Origin: Saksenaea vasiformis B4078
Lineage: Eukaryota; Mucoromycota; Mucoromycetes; Mucorales; Saksenaeaceae
Assembly (NCBI GenBank): GCA_000697055.1
Contig: JNDT01002032.1
Coordinates: 1 to 64,000, forward strand
Reading direction: 5' to 3'
DNA length: 64,000 bases
Positions 11,501-28,900 of this stretch are shown here, one piece after another. The position numbers were made by a program, and so were the translations under genes. The notes beneath the pieces were generated by a model. The model saw only the letters and a program-made list of their open reading frames with translations, was not told the origin of the DNA and made no database searches. Numbering within the stretch: the first letter of the stretch is position 1; each line of letters begins with the position of its first letter.

Positions 11501-14500
11501 AATTGACCAAATCTAATCTGTAACCGCGCGCTGATCGTTGATCCGTGTCTCAACCTTATTCTATCTCGCTCATACTATCTTTTGCCTACCATGCAGTTTG
11601 TTTTGTTGTTACAGAAAAAAAAAAAAGAATAATACTTCTGGTTACCGTTTTTTTTTCTGGCGACTTTTCCCGTGTTTCCACCGAACACAGCGTGACGTAA
11701 GCTGTCGTAAAGCAAAACCTGTCATCTTCATTAGATCTTTAGATCTTTTATTTTTGGATCGTAAAAAGATCTACTTAGTATTTCTGTAGAATGGGTATAT
11801 GCTTCTACAGAAGATCAAAAAGAATCGTCTGATGTTGTATGGAAAAATTTCTTCTCAAAACCGGACTTTGCAATTCCGGTCTTTTTCTTCACAGAATTTT
11901 CCGGGGATTGGCTACATTAGAATGTATGAAAATAAGAAACTAACCTACGAAAGCCTCATGTATTAAGGCTAAAGTATGACGATCGCTTAAAAAAAATTGA
12001 TTTACTTCAATCTATCTTGATTTCTTGGGGCTTTTACGCGACCTGCTTGGGTAGATCTGTGCGTGCTGTACGTTTTCAGGAACACCAGTGAAAGATAACC
12101 CCCACTAGACGGCACACAAGTTGGGTGCAGCATTACCATTTCTGGTTGCCCGCCCTAGTCGCGAGGTTATATCTCCTCGGTAAAAAGCTTCTGCAGAAAA
12201 AATTTATCACACCATACCATGTAACTAGATCAACCCTGTAAATCCTCGAGGATAGAGATACAGGATACAGTCAATGATTTGATTTGCCAACCCCTGTGCT
12301 ATTACGCTTAATACTTCTAAATTCTGTGCTGAAGAACTTCCACTATTTGAGACATATTTGTTTACACTGTAAGGGAAACAAAGGAGCCCAAACTGAAACC
12401 GGCAAAGAATGGTAAGCGCCGGCAAAATCTGCGGATTCCGCATCATTTTCCCGCGATTTGTAAATGCAAGTAGCTTCATGAATCGTCTCCTTGTTCTTTA
12501 CCATTGATTCGACTGCCCCGCCAGAAATCAGGTGCAGTTCAATATACACATTCTGGGCTAGTGATCTCGTTGTACTCCTCCATGAGGGAACTTACTAATA
12601 CCGAACCATTCATCGTTCATAATTGCAATCGCCAAACAGAAAAAAGAGATGGGCGACAAGGACCGAAATTAGGTGCAACCGTAACACAAACGAAGGTGGT
12701 AATAATAATAATCATATAAGCCAAGGCCGAACTTCGGCCGTCGTATGCACACTATGCAGGCTCCTCAAGACCCTGATCAGCAAGTATTGGTTATGACTAA
12801 CCTGTTTCAGTTGCAACGCGTTGTAAGCATTACCATAGTTACCCCTGAAGGTCATTCTTCAGGAGTCCTTCTAAAATAAGGGCATTTCTTTTTTTTTTGT
12901 GTGAGTGCAAAACTCAGGGGCCTATCTGCCAATCAATACGGTTTTGCGCTGTCATCGTAGGCAAACTAGAAGAAGAATCCCCTGTTAGAATCGGGATATC
13001 GTATTTCCCTATTGTAAAAAATAGTTCAGAAAGAATATTAGGAAAAATCAATGGCATTGAGCTAGCGTAGCGCTCGCAATGGTCTTGTTCTGCTGAAAAA
13101 ACTCAGTTTGTGAGGATACCTCGAGGTTTCACTGATTCGTGCGCGTATACACCGAGAATTTTTACCCTTGCTGAAATTTCAAAGTCAAACGGTGGCAGGT
13201 TTGCTCGAGAAATCTAGGTTCCACGGGAAGGACGTTTATGGCCTGGAGTCCTGGCGATCCAGCTAGTCTTCAGGCTAATGCAAGCTCATGAAACCCTGAG
13301 ATTTCAATTCGTCTCGAGGTGGAGATACATTGCATCCATCGGGCTTCTGTTGGAACATAGACAGAGACTCACCATATTTGTATTTTACGGAGGCCAAAAG
13401 GAAAAGAAAAAAGGGATAATCTTGATAGATATGCGATGCACGTTAATAGCCTCAGGATACATTCAGACAATGTAGCATAATATTCAAAAAGAAAGGAATC
13501 ATGCCCTAACTAGGTATCGCGCAGTTCATGCTCATGTGGAGAACTGCATCATAAGTATATTGTAAACATATGGATGCACCCAGTCGTCACCTCTGCACAT
13601 AAGTTATGCTGATAAACAGTGTCCTGATCCTACTTCGTTTTCAAAAATGGCTGAACAGAATGTAGCTTGAGCTACCCGAAAAATGCTTCATAAGTGTTGC
13701 AGACGTAGAAAATATGTTTTAGGTTTCAGACAAATTTAGGTATTGCTGGATGGGATTGTGCACGGCATGCTAACCTTCAGATGTGACATTGCGCCATCCG
13801 GTCGACATATGAATTGTCATGTGAACGTTTGCATATCATGACAGAGTTTTTACTTGCAGTTCATATTAAACAAGGATTTTACCCGGGCTGCAGGCACAAT
13901 TCATCTAAGAAATTATTACTACTTTAACTCGCATCAGCGAAGATGTGCAATTGCCAATATAGAAGCTAAGGTTGCAGCTAATTGCATCGGTTGACGACAT
14001 CATTAAAGAAACTGTAAGTAACAGCGCGTAGTTTATCAAAAAAAAACAGTCTTGCAGATAAATTACGTACACACGTACGGCTGCATCTGAAAAAGGGATG
14101 TTAATCTTAATGCTTTAGACGCAAATAGCGCTGCAAGGCTTTGCATACCACGCGATGCTGAATAAGCCATACAAGTAAGGTAAGCGGAATCAGGTTAACT
14201 CACCGTACATACGCGACGCAACGGTGCCTTTGTTCCAAGACAGCCTTACAAGACGGATGGTGATGGATATGGATGTGGATATATGGTCTCGGCGCACAGA
14301 CATGTCATCTAGAATGACAGGTGTGAGAATATGTTATCCTCACGTTTAAAAGGGTAGGACAGGTTTTGTGTTTCACAGAATTTGTCGTGACAATATTCGT
14401 TCTTAGGTACCTTGCTACCGACTTCTCCTTAGTGCCACTAACAGCAAGACATTGGTCTTGTTAATAAAGCGGCAGAGTGCATTTTTTGTGATAATCATTT

Positions 14501-16115
14501 TGCCATTGGCAATGCCTCATATGTCGTAGTCCCGCATTGTATTTTACTTAAGAAAACACATTACCAGGTGATCCTGCGTCATAGTGCAATTCCTTCTCTC
14601 TTTCCCAGCTAAACATATAGATACCACGAATATAGACGAATTCCAAATATAACTTCTTTATCGTGCATTAGAAAATTGAGTAGCTCTTCTCTCTACAAAG
14701 ACTGTGTGATCTTTTGGTGTCAATATGTCTCTGTAAAACTGTTAACAGCACGTCGGGGTTTCTTTTTATGAAATTGCGGAGCACACATCTGCAGAGGATC
14801 TGCATTGTACCTGAGAACTTCCGTGTTTTAGGATCATAACGAGGTACGCATTTAAACAGTGATCTATACCTCCTATGATTGGCTGTGATTATGTATGGAA
14901 GAAACGAGTCTGAAGAAATTCTTAGAATAACATGATGTTTCCTGATGCAGCTTTTACTCCAAATGTTGTACTATAGGGAATAAACCTCGTCTGAAACCGT
15001 CAATTCAATACGTGCTTCACCGCCTGAAAAGATTAGAAAAAATATTTCTCCTTGTAAAGAAAAAAAAGAGCAGCAATCATTATTGAATACTTACGTGCGT
15101 AATTCAGCTACAGACTTTACTATGAAAATTAAAAGATACGGTAAATTTGGGATGAACACAGCGAGTCAACACTGGGTTGGAGGCAACAAGAGGGATGTCA
15201 CACGCAAAAGGAATGATTGAGTAAAATACATTCGACAGCGATTAATACACCACCCCTGTGTGGCCTCGTCCTGGAGCCAACATTCACTTTGAGGTGCCTT
15301 CATATTGAACTCGAAGTTCATCTTAAATCGAGCGCGAATATCAGGCTACAACTGTATCTGAAGTTGTCCCGAACTATCGCGTCTTCAGGATGTATTTATG
15401 CCATTGAAGTATTGCTTTGCGTTAACAGCGCATCAATAGTGCGCTGAGGAGCATAGTTTATATAGAGTAATGTAAAACTTCGTTCAATAACCAGCATGTG
15501 AGTTCCCCCAGGAAGATGGATCGTCTCACAGACGTCTAAATAAAATTAACGGATGTCTAGGGTTGCTGTAGATATCTTTAGATCTGCTTGCAATACAAGG
15601 GTACCAAACCCTTAGTTGCATGCAAAAGATCCAGAACAAGGATGAAGATCCTGCTTGAATGATAATGGAATGACAGAGTCTATCAAGTTTATACATTTGC
15701 CAAGCCTCAGTATAGATTACCATTAGAAATAGACAAAGCTAGGCGCAAGCTGGAATATAGACTGCTTTTGAAAAATGTACATGTTCACATTAAGGGAGAA
15801 AAGAGCGATAGTGCAGGACAAAGCGGGGGGTTAATGACAAGTTATCGTAATGTTTCCTACTGCGAAGATCAACAGCAGCCATATTGCCCTTTTGTAGCCG
15901 TTGCCACGAAAATCTCACCCACTTACGCGTCGCATTTTGTAAATATCGCTGTAAAAATTCGCGCTGTACGCTACTATTGGATAGTCTTACATGGGCGTGG
16001 AATTATACAAAAATCCAGCAAAGAATCAGTGTCTCATGGGCATAGCGGTTCCACCTAGCAACCATCAGGGTCGGGGCGACAAATAACCAGCCAATCACGC
16101 AAAAACCTTTCTGGT
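8571..16115. other. Long gene-poor region
   Basis: The first 450 bases are the purine-rich upstream flank of the FYR gene (GA and GAAA tracts at 8805-9005). Beyond that I found no exon chain, tRNA or known domain. There is a short open stretch at 9080-9265 (+) and an unassigned open frame at 15768-16058 (+). A dispersed-repeat copy lies at 15412-15500. Small palindromes occur at 11735-11775 and 12725-12739 (GGCCGAACTTCGGCC). It probably consists of decayed mobile DNA. Confidence 0.5.
15412..15500 (-). repeat. Dispersed repeat, copy D
   Basis: Inverted relative to copies A-C. Contains TATAGAGTAATGTAAAAC and GTTCAATAA, the complement of the shared core, next to a perfect palindrome AGCGCA-TCAATAG-TGCGCT. 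Confidence 0.5.
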
Positions 16116-17531
16116 ATGCTCTTTCAAACACCTAATCTTCACTACCACATCCTCGATCGACGGGAGAATCTGTATATCCCGACAGACGCAAATTGTTACT
16201 ATATCATAGGCAGGGTAAATCAAACGAGGAACCTTTTCCGCGATAACGTTATTCATAAGCGATCGGCAGTTGCATATAGCAACGAATGCGGAAGAGAATT
16301 TGACACTTATCGTTGCTGAACTTACCGATGGATTTTATCATGTACCGGCTATCTTCACCGTAGACAATTTTAAAGGCATTGCAGAGTAAGACGTGAGCAG
16401 ACTAAGGACACATTCATGCTGACAGTGGAAGCAGTCGCGACAGCTGGGCCGAAATGCTGTTGGACAAAGTTGTGAACGTGAAAAAATTGGCTGTCGGCTT
16501 ATACAGAAGAGGAGGTCAATTGGCAGCTCACTTATTGGTGTTCGAATCCATGTTTGAAGGAACTCCAACGACACCTCGCCACGAACCATCGGAAGATGTC
16601 TGTCTTTGTCGCGGCGTACGTTCGTGGCTACAAGAATTGCAGTATACAATGCCAAGGTTTGTGCAAAGTAGCGGGTTTGCGTGGTTTCTAACCCATGAAT
16701 ATGATTAGCTTGAGCGATGCGGATATGGCCACATGGTACCGGCTAGAAGGTTTTTTTTTTCTTACACACATGTTTCAACGTTGGATCGCTCTCTGACTTT
16801 CGTAATTCGTAGAGAGTTCAATGACGCTTGAATATTATCAACGCGTGATACCCGTCCTGGAACACATAGCTTTTCGAAATCATGGCGCATTACCTCCTAC
16901 TGTAAGTTATCGGGTACCCAAGTGCGGCGGATTTACGTGTTGCGTGTTTAGGAAGCGCCTTCAATGTCTGAAGAGCAAGTCATGGACAGCCTTGCAAATA
17001 ATTCCAGCGCATCAGATGCGAGTTACACAGGGAAATGGGTGAGTAGTAGTAGTTCACGAGTAGGAAACTGAATGAGTAAAATATTAACCAATTATTTTTT
17101 ATTATTAGGCTGCACCACCTATAAGATTAGAGATGATTGAAGAAATATGGGAAGCTGGCTTTCAGGATATCGAATCATTTATGATCGCACCTGAGCAACG
17201 AGCCTATCTTGATTCTCTTGTCGGTAAGCGGGGAGTCAGAACCAAGGGAGCATTGATCTTAACCATGCATCATGAAGGTGATACGGGTAACGGGTTGATG
17301 AGAGTGGGAAGTGTCAGTGACTTTGGTTCGTCGTTTCTTGGTTCATCCAAGCAAGAATCGCCCGATTCGGCTATGAAGATCGAGGATCCGCCTCTGAGCC
17401 AGGAGATCGGAGGCGTTCTAGCAGATGAATTCTTTGATAATAACGACTGGATGGACGAGGATCAGGCAACGGCCGAAACAAACGAAGATGATGATGTGAA
17501 GAGTGAAGACAGTGACAACATGCAGTACTAA
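16116..17531 (+). CDS. OB-fold protein, possible shelterin TPP1/Tpz1-like
   Basis: Seven frame-consistent exons: 16116-16214, 16270-16385, 16426-16656, 16709-16749, 16813-16901, 16952-17038 and 17109-17531, giving 361 aa. Residues about 30-125 look like a single OB fold: GRL, then LTLIVAELTDGFYHVPAIFT, then KVVNVKKLAVGLYR, then AAHLLVFESM. The strand pattern and the ELTDGxxxVPAIFT segment recall the OB domain of telomere proteins TPP1/Tpz1, usually one OB fold near the N-terminus followed by partner-binding motifs. A conserved-looking segment (IRLEMIEEIWEAGFQDIESF) and a strongly acidic C-terminus follow. ATG 16116 is chosen because its frame is open and splices cleanly, though an earlier exon is possible. 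One intron is only 40 bp. The telomere role is a hypothesis; other OB-fold proteins are possible. Confidence 0.6.
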
Positions 17532-18057
17532 TTAGCTTACGATACATCTGCACCATGGTCATCCAGTGCATAACAAGATCGAGTTACTGCAACCGGTCGA
17601 TGATTTTCCTTTGGAGCTACCGAGAAATCCGGAATTTTGGAAAGACGCAGGAAAAGCATTTCCGTCCTTTGGCTTTTTGTTTTCTTATGGATGCATAACG
17701 TGAACAGGTGGAAAGGGCTGTTTAACGATAGTATCCTCTTGCGCTGACCTCATATGTCAGTTAATATTCCGATATGTAGTGGCTGTTTAGTTGTGAAATA
17801 GGGTTAATTTTGAAGCTCAATGGATTTTTTGAAATAATTGCAGTTGACAATGAATCATTGGCTCCGAGAGTGATTGATACTTACAAGAGGCCAAAAGGAA
17901 GACGTAAGTTGAGGTAGTTATTTTTGCAGAAAATGGAAATGATTTCCGGGGAAGGTAATAAAGCACCGACAGCAAGCCAGTTCCGTGCCACAAGATGATA
18001 TCAGGGGAGTAGTCCCTATCTGTGTGGCACATAGCTGCCGCCGAATCACTGTCTTGT

Positions 18058-18132
18058 GAGGAGAAGAAAAAGAAGAAGAAGAAGAAGAAGAAGAAGAAGA
18101 AGAAGAAGAAGAAGAGGAGGAGGAGGAGGAGG
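18058..18132. repeat. GAA/GAG trinucleotide microsatellite
   Basis: About 25 units, GAA changing to GAG. In the plus frame it would encode only poly-Arg, so the long open frames here are artefacts of the repeat. Confidence 0.95.
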
Positions 18133-18802
18133 AAGGGAAGGAGGAGCGTGGGGGAGTATGCTTTTCAACGTTAATAAAAGGGAGTATTCCATTCTCAGGA
18201 CACTGATATTCGTACGCGATAAATTGGAAACGATAGTGGAAATACAGTGCGTTCAACAGGTCTAGCTAATGAGATACATAGGTATTGCTTGTGTATCTTG
18301 GTTTCAGACAGCATGGTCCATCTGGTAGAAGGGATAGCGAATGCTTATCCGTACTGATGGACCGTTGTTCGATCGATTGTTACTCCTTGCTAGCCCTTGG
18401 TCGAATTATAGGTTTGAAGCGAAAACATAGATTTCAATGCTCAATCCTTGTTTGGGTGTCGGTAGCAGTGCTTTCATAAATAAGCACATCCTCGTTTACT
18501 TTTGATCGTTAGTCTGTGTGTCCTATCACCCTTCCCTGAGCGCCAATGCTCATGGTAGTCGTGCAGCTCCTTGAATAAATTTTTATTCATGCACTGCAAC
18601 TTTATCGTACATCCATTCTCGAGCGTGCCTCTCTTTCTAGGTGCAAGAGGGAAAGATAATGTTTGTGATTGTTACCATGACGTTTTCCCTCGGTTTTCTT
18701 CCGGGGTATCGGCCTTTACAACTTAAGTTACATTTGAAAACCCCAGATATACCCTTGAAATTTTTTATGCAATTAACAAAGTAGAGCAAAATCGTAATAG
18801 AA

Positions 18803-18822
18803 TTATATATATATATATATAT
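18803..18822. repeat. AT dinucleotide run
   Basis: Short alternating TA/AT run (TATATATATATATATAT), a simple repeat. Confidence 0.9.
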
Positions 18823-20744
18823 TATGCGTCTTATGGGTGACTTCTGAACGGCGCAATTCTTTGCAACTACTATGCGACAGGTGCGCGACTATAGTGACCG
18901 ATAACGCAATAAGAACGTTGCTATCTAGTGGTTGAGGTAATCTATGCTGATCGCAGTACCGTGAATTATTTTGGAATGTTCCCAAAATACACATCGACAG
19001 TCAAAGACTCATCTTACCAAAGGAGCATTTAATTACTGCTTCTTTATGAAGAATGGAAGAAAATCATATTTGAAAAGCTTGGCAATACCACTTCCCAGGA
19101 TCAAATTCCCATAGAACTAGCCTAAAGAAGGAGCACAAGAGACCCATATTACCTACAATACCCGTGCAAACTTCGAGACACACGTTTTCTGGGATTAAGC
19201 GTTATGGGAGACTAGTGTATATGCATGGAGTGATCTTGACACGTAACAGTTAGAGGTTATATATCCAGAAAATGAATTTCTCCTGGGATATAGTGTGAGA
19301 GAATCCGAAAATAAGGAATGTTGAAGGAGCGTGTCATTGGATCATGCACGAAATGAAGTAACCATTTTGGTTTTCGAATTAGCATCGCTTAATTACCATT
19401 TATTGGACACCACACTATTCATTTTGCTGTCCATAAAGAAGCAAATTTATGCTAAGCAAGGAGTTGATTGTGCATCACTCAGTTAGACACGGATTCGGTC
19501 TCCCAGATGACGCAAAGCTCTGTTCGAGCATCCATCGATATTACTCGAATGTCATCTTATTTAACTCCCAAAAGATAAAGAGCTGTGCAAATGCAGGGGC
19601 CTATTCCTGCATCTTGGACTAGTGGGGACGGCGTGAGGAGTTGACTCTGGCGACGTATGGCCAACAATGAATGAGTACACATCGCAGCATCTAGCGATCT
19701 ATCGTGAAGATGAGTGACGAATTTTAGGTCCATGAGCAATGATTGCGCTACAATCGAGGCCATTCGCTACAGAGACGATGCAGACCGAATGACAGATGAA
19801 TAATCATGTCTATGTGGCCGATCGAAGCTACATACCGGGGATATACAGTCGAAAAAAGAAAGCGCACCTTGCTTTTTTTTTTAAGTATGCTTCGTTACAA
19901 TGAAAGAAGTCTTTCTCTGAAGGAAACGCAATAGGCAAATGAACAATTACTTTCCAATGCAGTGTTTCTTTTTTTTTTTTAATATTGACATGCAGATGAA
20001 ACACTGTAAAAAATGATGATTTTCCTGGTGCAGTATGAAATAGAATACATGTACTTCTTGGTTGTCGGATGATTCGGCATGACTCCCGAATTGTGTACAG
20101 CAATCCAGTGTATTGTCGTCCTAGCACTAGAAAATAGAGCAACCTTAGCATTTCTAGAACGAGGAGTGCTATTTACCCAGCCCCCTTTTGGGCTGCTGGT
20201 GCAGGGACTGATCAAACAGCTTGCACGCAGTAGACCGAAGGTTTGGTCGAAAATCTCCGCAGAGCATGATAGTTTGATTCTATGCAGTGGAACCTCTATC
20301 ACTCGTTTCCTTCGAAACTCAACGAACCTTTTTTTTTTTTTTTTTTTACTCGGACGACCGAACAATGAATTCAAGGAGAGGTCCGAGGTGGACCTTTCCT
20401 TTTATCGGCTTACCATTCCTGGTATTAGAAGGGGAGAAGCTGCTTTGCAGTCTTAACATACGACCGTAGCGATCTGCACTACCAAACAAGGAAATCTCTG
20501 CGGTTGCGTGAGTGCATACTAGAAGTGAGCCAAGGAGCCAACCTGTAAAAAAAGAAAAGAAGAAGAACGTTTGTTTTGTTTCAGATGCTCATAAGAGGGG
20601 AGAGTTTATGCATCAGCTTCTTGTCTCTGTAGCTTCTTTTTCTTTACAGATAAACAAATGACTTTGGTCAAACCATATTGACCGAGAAAAAAAAAAGAAA
20701 GACATTCATCGTCCTTGTTGACAGCAATGTGTTAGTCTCCTCCT

Positions 20745-20865
20745 TATTGTTTATTGAATGTATTTTTACGCTAATCTATATCAATCTTCCGTCCGTAGAG
20801 AGAGTCAAGTCTGCGCTAATAAAATATCGAAGGAATGATCATCCGTACATGAATTGGGCGACACG
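20745..20865 (+). repeat. Dispersed repeat, copy C
   Basis: The best match to copy B. It carries TGTTTATTGAATG, then TTTTTACGCTAATCTATATC, and a homologous 3' part ending near ACATGAATTGG. Confidence 0.65.
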
Positions 20866-21504
20866 CTTCCAGGTTGAGTCGGTGCAAAAAATACAGAGCT
20901 ATTTGCCTGGCATAAAGTTTATTTGAAACTGACACCAAATAACCTAAAAGCGACGCATGATTAGAGGATAAATCTGGTAGATCCCAGTTTTCGGGATATT
21001 TGGCATTAACGCTACAACAGACCCAAAGGAGAGAATACGTTCTGCCATTTTAGAAAAAAGGAGAAGATGGATCCAAAAGCCGCCGTCTTCTGATCATAAT
21101 GCTGTGAACGCAGGAACATGTGGTATCACAAAAAAGAAAAAAGGAGACAGATCCTGTTTATTAGGTCATTGATGAATTCAATCAGTCTTGCTTAGCAGTT
21201 GTATCCCCATTTGGAGGACTGATTGAAAGACTTATTTTTGATCAAAAATGGCTAAGTTCGCAGCACCATAAGGATGGATAGAAATGAATTTTTTAAAATA
21301 TTTTACTATGATGAAAATAACACTCAACAATGTAAAATGGCGACATACATCTTTGCATATCTACAAGAACGGCAGAGGATAGAAAAAAAAGAAAAAGAGG
21401 AGAGTTAGATATACTATATTCAAAAGAATGGAGGAGATGAGGACAAAAAGGAAAGGAAAGGCCAGAACCAATAATTGCCGTGAGAGGGTACAGGAAAAAG
21501 AAAA

Positions 21505-21670
21505 AAACTCTGTGCGTATGTGTGTATAGGGTTGTATTGTGTGTATGGGCTGTGTGTGCGTTTGTGTGTGCGTTCGTTTGTGTGTGTGTGAATGTGTGTG
21601 TTGTGTTTGTCAGGGATGGTAAGGTTTGTTACGTGTATTCGCGCGTGTGTGTTGTGTGTGTTTGTATGTC
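21505..21670. repeat. GT-rich imperfect microsatellite
   Basis: An irregular GTGTGT/GTGTGCGT tract of about 165 bp downstream of the kinase stop codon. It produces a spurious Val/Cys-rich open frame. Confidence 0.8.
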
Positions 21671-21708
21671 GCTTTCTCTGTGTTTATATTTTAGAAATAA
21701 TCACATTT

Positions 21709-25490
<3,782 letters not shown>

Positions 25491-25938
25491 GATTAGTTAG
25501 TTCTAACTTTAATTATTAGGATAGTAAAGAAATTAAAAAGAAGATAAAAAGAGAGTAGAGAGGAAAGAAGAAGGAATAGAAAAAGAAAAAGAGAGAGAGA
25601 GAGAGAGAGAAAGAAGAGAGAAAGAAGGAAGGAAAAGAGAAAGAAATAGTAAGATAGATCAAGTTATATTCACAAGATTGAAAATGGGGAAAAAAAGGGA
25701 TAGGGAAAAAGAAAGAAGCAGGTGGAATCCTTTTAGTTTTCTCAACTGACAGGGGTCAATTACAAGGAAGGACCGGGCTCATATGTCTCCAGGAGAAAAT
25801 AAAAGAACGTGATATAAAAAAGAAGATTAGGAGGTGTACTCGTTCATACAGTAACAAACATCATGGATAGAGTAAAAAAGAAGAGAAATGCCATAAGCTA
25901 CTTTTGAATTGCACCAAAAAAAATTATTCCATCAACAA
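25491..25938. other. Spacer between kinase and CSL genes
   Basis: Purine-rich (GA tract around 25588-25612), 450 bp. It must hold the kinase promoter and the 3' UTR of the CSL gene. No other feature seen. Confidence 0.5.
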
Positions 25939-28900
25939 CTAACTCGTGGCTATTTCATTCTCCTTAACGGTAGAAAAGTCAAACCATTCTCGTGTTCGAT
26001 ATACAACGCCATCTCCACGTACTAGCAACAGAGGTGCCTTCTCATTCAGTCCCAGCGGAAAGATGCATTCAATCCTATCAGGTCCTGCATGTAAAGTCGT
26101 CGCCACGTGCGTTCCTAACCATATCACCATATCGCTCGTAAAATGGCGCCCTTCAACCAAAAGCCTATCATCTGCCAATAAGCGCCACTGAGTCACAAAT
26201 GGCACAGGCGTCACTGGTTGGCAAACCGGCTGTGTTGGCCAAAAACTATATGTAGCACAATCTATGACGGCAACTCGCATGAACAATTCAATCCAACCCC
26301 GCATTCTCCTTTCATACCTGTTCCAACAATAGTCCATACTGCTGAATCCGCCACTTCCTCGTACCACACTGTCTGTGCGGTTGAGGGTGGAGCAACGGAG
26401 ATACTCGCTCGACGTTGATGTATTGCCCTGGAGGGTTGCACGTATGCATCCAGTTCTCGATCAAGTAACGCAGCATCGCTCATACTACTCACACGACGAC
26501 GATTTGCATTAAGTACGTTGACTGGCATCGTCTCCGAAAATGGCTCATTATGTACCGGCTGTTGTTGTTGCTTGGCATCCGCTGACACTCTCCTTTTTCG
26601 AAAAACTCGCTCTCCGTCTTGTGCAGATGCAGCTGCAATATCATATTCGTTGTTGTTCAAGTTTCGACTCGACCACGAGAGTGGTACAGGCGTCGATAAT
26701 GTACCATGCTGTGTTTGTTGCTGTGATGATGATGATGTTGTTTGCTTTGAACTACTGGTGCTGGAAGGTGAAAGCGTGGCGATTTTCCTATTCGCCGATG
26801 TCCTATGGACACCTACAACTGCTTTTGCACAACTCAAGTAAGATGCCACTTTGCCTGATTTTGGAAGCATGAGTCCCGGCCCAGTTTCTGCAAGAGATCG
26901 AGGTTGGCGTATCACGGTGGTTGGATCTTGTACAATTTGGAAAGCAACCTTGTGTAGTTGAGAGACTGGATCACCTAGCATTTCATCACCATATTCTCCT
27001 CCAGCAATCGTACTACTTCCTGCATACATGCCTCCTGTCGCTGCCGTACCATGATCGATTCGTCGAATAATCATGACAGGACTGACGAGACCTGTATTTA
27101 AGCATTGCAAAACGATCGGTTGATTATAGTATACCGGAATAGGCGTATCGCCTATGTGTTTTAGCGCCAATGCAGGTGGGACAGGCCATTCACCCGTCTC
27201 TTTGCTAGAAGAAGTTTTCGCTGCCCTGGTTTCTCGGTCTACGCCCAGCGTATCGACAACCCAAATAATAAACGGGTCCCAGCTCTGTGTGCGTGCTGCA
27301 AAACAAGTTCCGCTCGTATTGGACGGATCATCTGCCGCCTGTGCCGTCCGCCAATCCAATCGACGGTTACCTCCATAGGAAACTGCAGATCCATCTGCAT
27401 TGGAAACACCAAGATAGCGCGTAGATACTGTTTGAGATCGGATACGGTTGAAAAGCGAAACCGTGGATCCATGATGGATACATACTATAAATAGCAAGTG
27501 AGATGGTGTGGGCTAACTATCGCTCTCGCTCTCGCTGTCGCTCTCTCTCTTTTTTTTTTCTGTCTCTCAACTTTATACATACAGTCCATGTTCTTGAGGC
27601 TTTGTCGTTTTTTGCTTGGTTTGCTAATCACTCGAATATCACAGCTACGAAAAACGCCAAGATCAACACCGTTGGCCATTTGAATATCTACAAGCATTTC
27701 CACTTTTTTTCGTTTTTCGTCCGTATCGCTAATGTACAAATTTTTTGACACACTTCGGCCCGATACGATTGGTTCGTTCATTCGAACAGAAGGGGTCGAT
27801 GAAGATGATTTCTTGGATGCATTGGATGCACTCCAAGATAGTCCCGACAAGGTGGACCATTCCATTGGTCCAGGTGGTACCGGCACAGCCGTCCTTGCTG
27901 ATGAAACATCACCTAACATGCGTACTTTGATGGTCGGTGGACATAGCGTATCTGTCTCCGTGCCACATTGGTTTCCTTGTGTCCACCAATGAGCTCCTAG
28001 CAAAACGATGGTAGGCGGAGGGCATAGAAATCTTGGGAGACAAAAACGGTTAACTTAAATGACTCCATGCAGGCAAAAAAAAAAAAAAAAAGGAAAAAGA
28101 AAAAAAGAAAAAAAGAAAAAGTAGGCAGCATGGGAGAAGAGGGTAAAAAAGAGAACGCACCTTTTTTCGGTGCCATAGCTCTTTTGCGCTACTCTGCTCG
28201 TGAGGATCATCAAGGTTAGTTCGTTTGTGGTTATGACGTTCGGATTGGACAGGAAGTCCTGCACCATGGATCGGAGTTGATCTGGACTATGCAGCATCGG
28301 GCTGATCTTTGGACGAGGAATACAGAGCTCGTTATTTGTTTGGACCTGTTGTTCTTCTTCTTCTATAATAGTTGGATGTGGCTGTGGGTAGTAGGGGCTA
28401 TGTACTGCTCCCATATAGCCTTTACTTGTTTGCGAGTAGGAAGGGGAGGGGGAGGCTACATTGGACTGGCGATGGTTCAGCACAGATGAAGAAGAGGAGC
28501 TGCCAATACAAGAGGCTATTTCTGATGAGTCACAATGTTCATCAGAACCACTGCAAGGAGTACTACGCGTTGCATTTTCTACAGGAAAATAAGCGGGTAG
28601 TCCATCCTTTTGAGATTCAGACATAAGCATGTCATGGGGGTTGATAAATTGTTGTGAAAACGAGTAACTTTCTGGACTGCCATTTGTAAGTTGGATATTT
28701 TCCAGAGCCTCGAGAAACGCAGGAGAAAAAAAGGCAGGCGTCATAGGTGAAGCTTGTGCTTCTTGTTGTTGGTAGTACAGTAAATCAAAATGGCGGGTAT
28801 CATTGGGACGGGGGAGATTATCAAGCCGCAGCGACGGAGCGCGATGGCGTTGGAAGTTGACATGGGGTAGCGAAGCAGAACGCGACGAGGAAGGACTACA

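Larger units (their letters stand above)
17532..21708. other. Gene-poor region with microsatellites and repeat remnants
   Basis: No exon chain recognised. Contains a GAA/GAG array (18058-18132), an AT run (18803-18822) and dispersed-repeat copy C (20745-20865). Near 20286 the sequence AGTGGAACCTCTATCACTCG resembles pogo-type transposon ends. GT-rich sequence spans 21505-21670. Open frames at 19979-20456 on both strands carry no known domain. Confidence 0.5.

Noticed and set aside
11855..11890. Hairpin followed by T-run resembling a bacterial terminator
   Set aside because: The genome is clearly eukaryotic, and no gene ends there.
19979..20456. ORFs of 125-131 aa on both strands
   Set aside because: Neither has a recognised motif. 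A poly-T/A tract crosses both, and a pogo-like terminal sequence sits inside, so this is more likely mobile-element debris.
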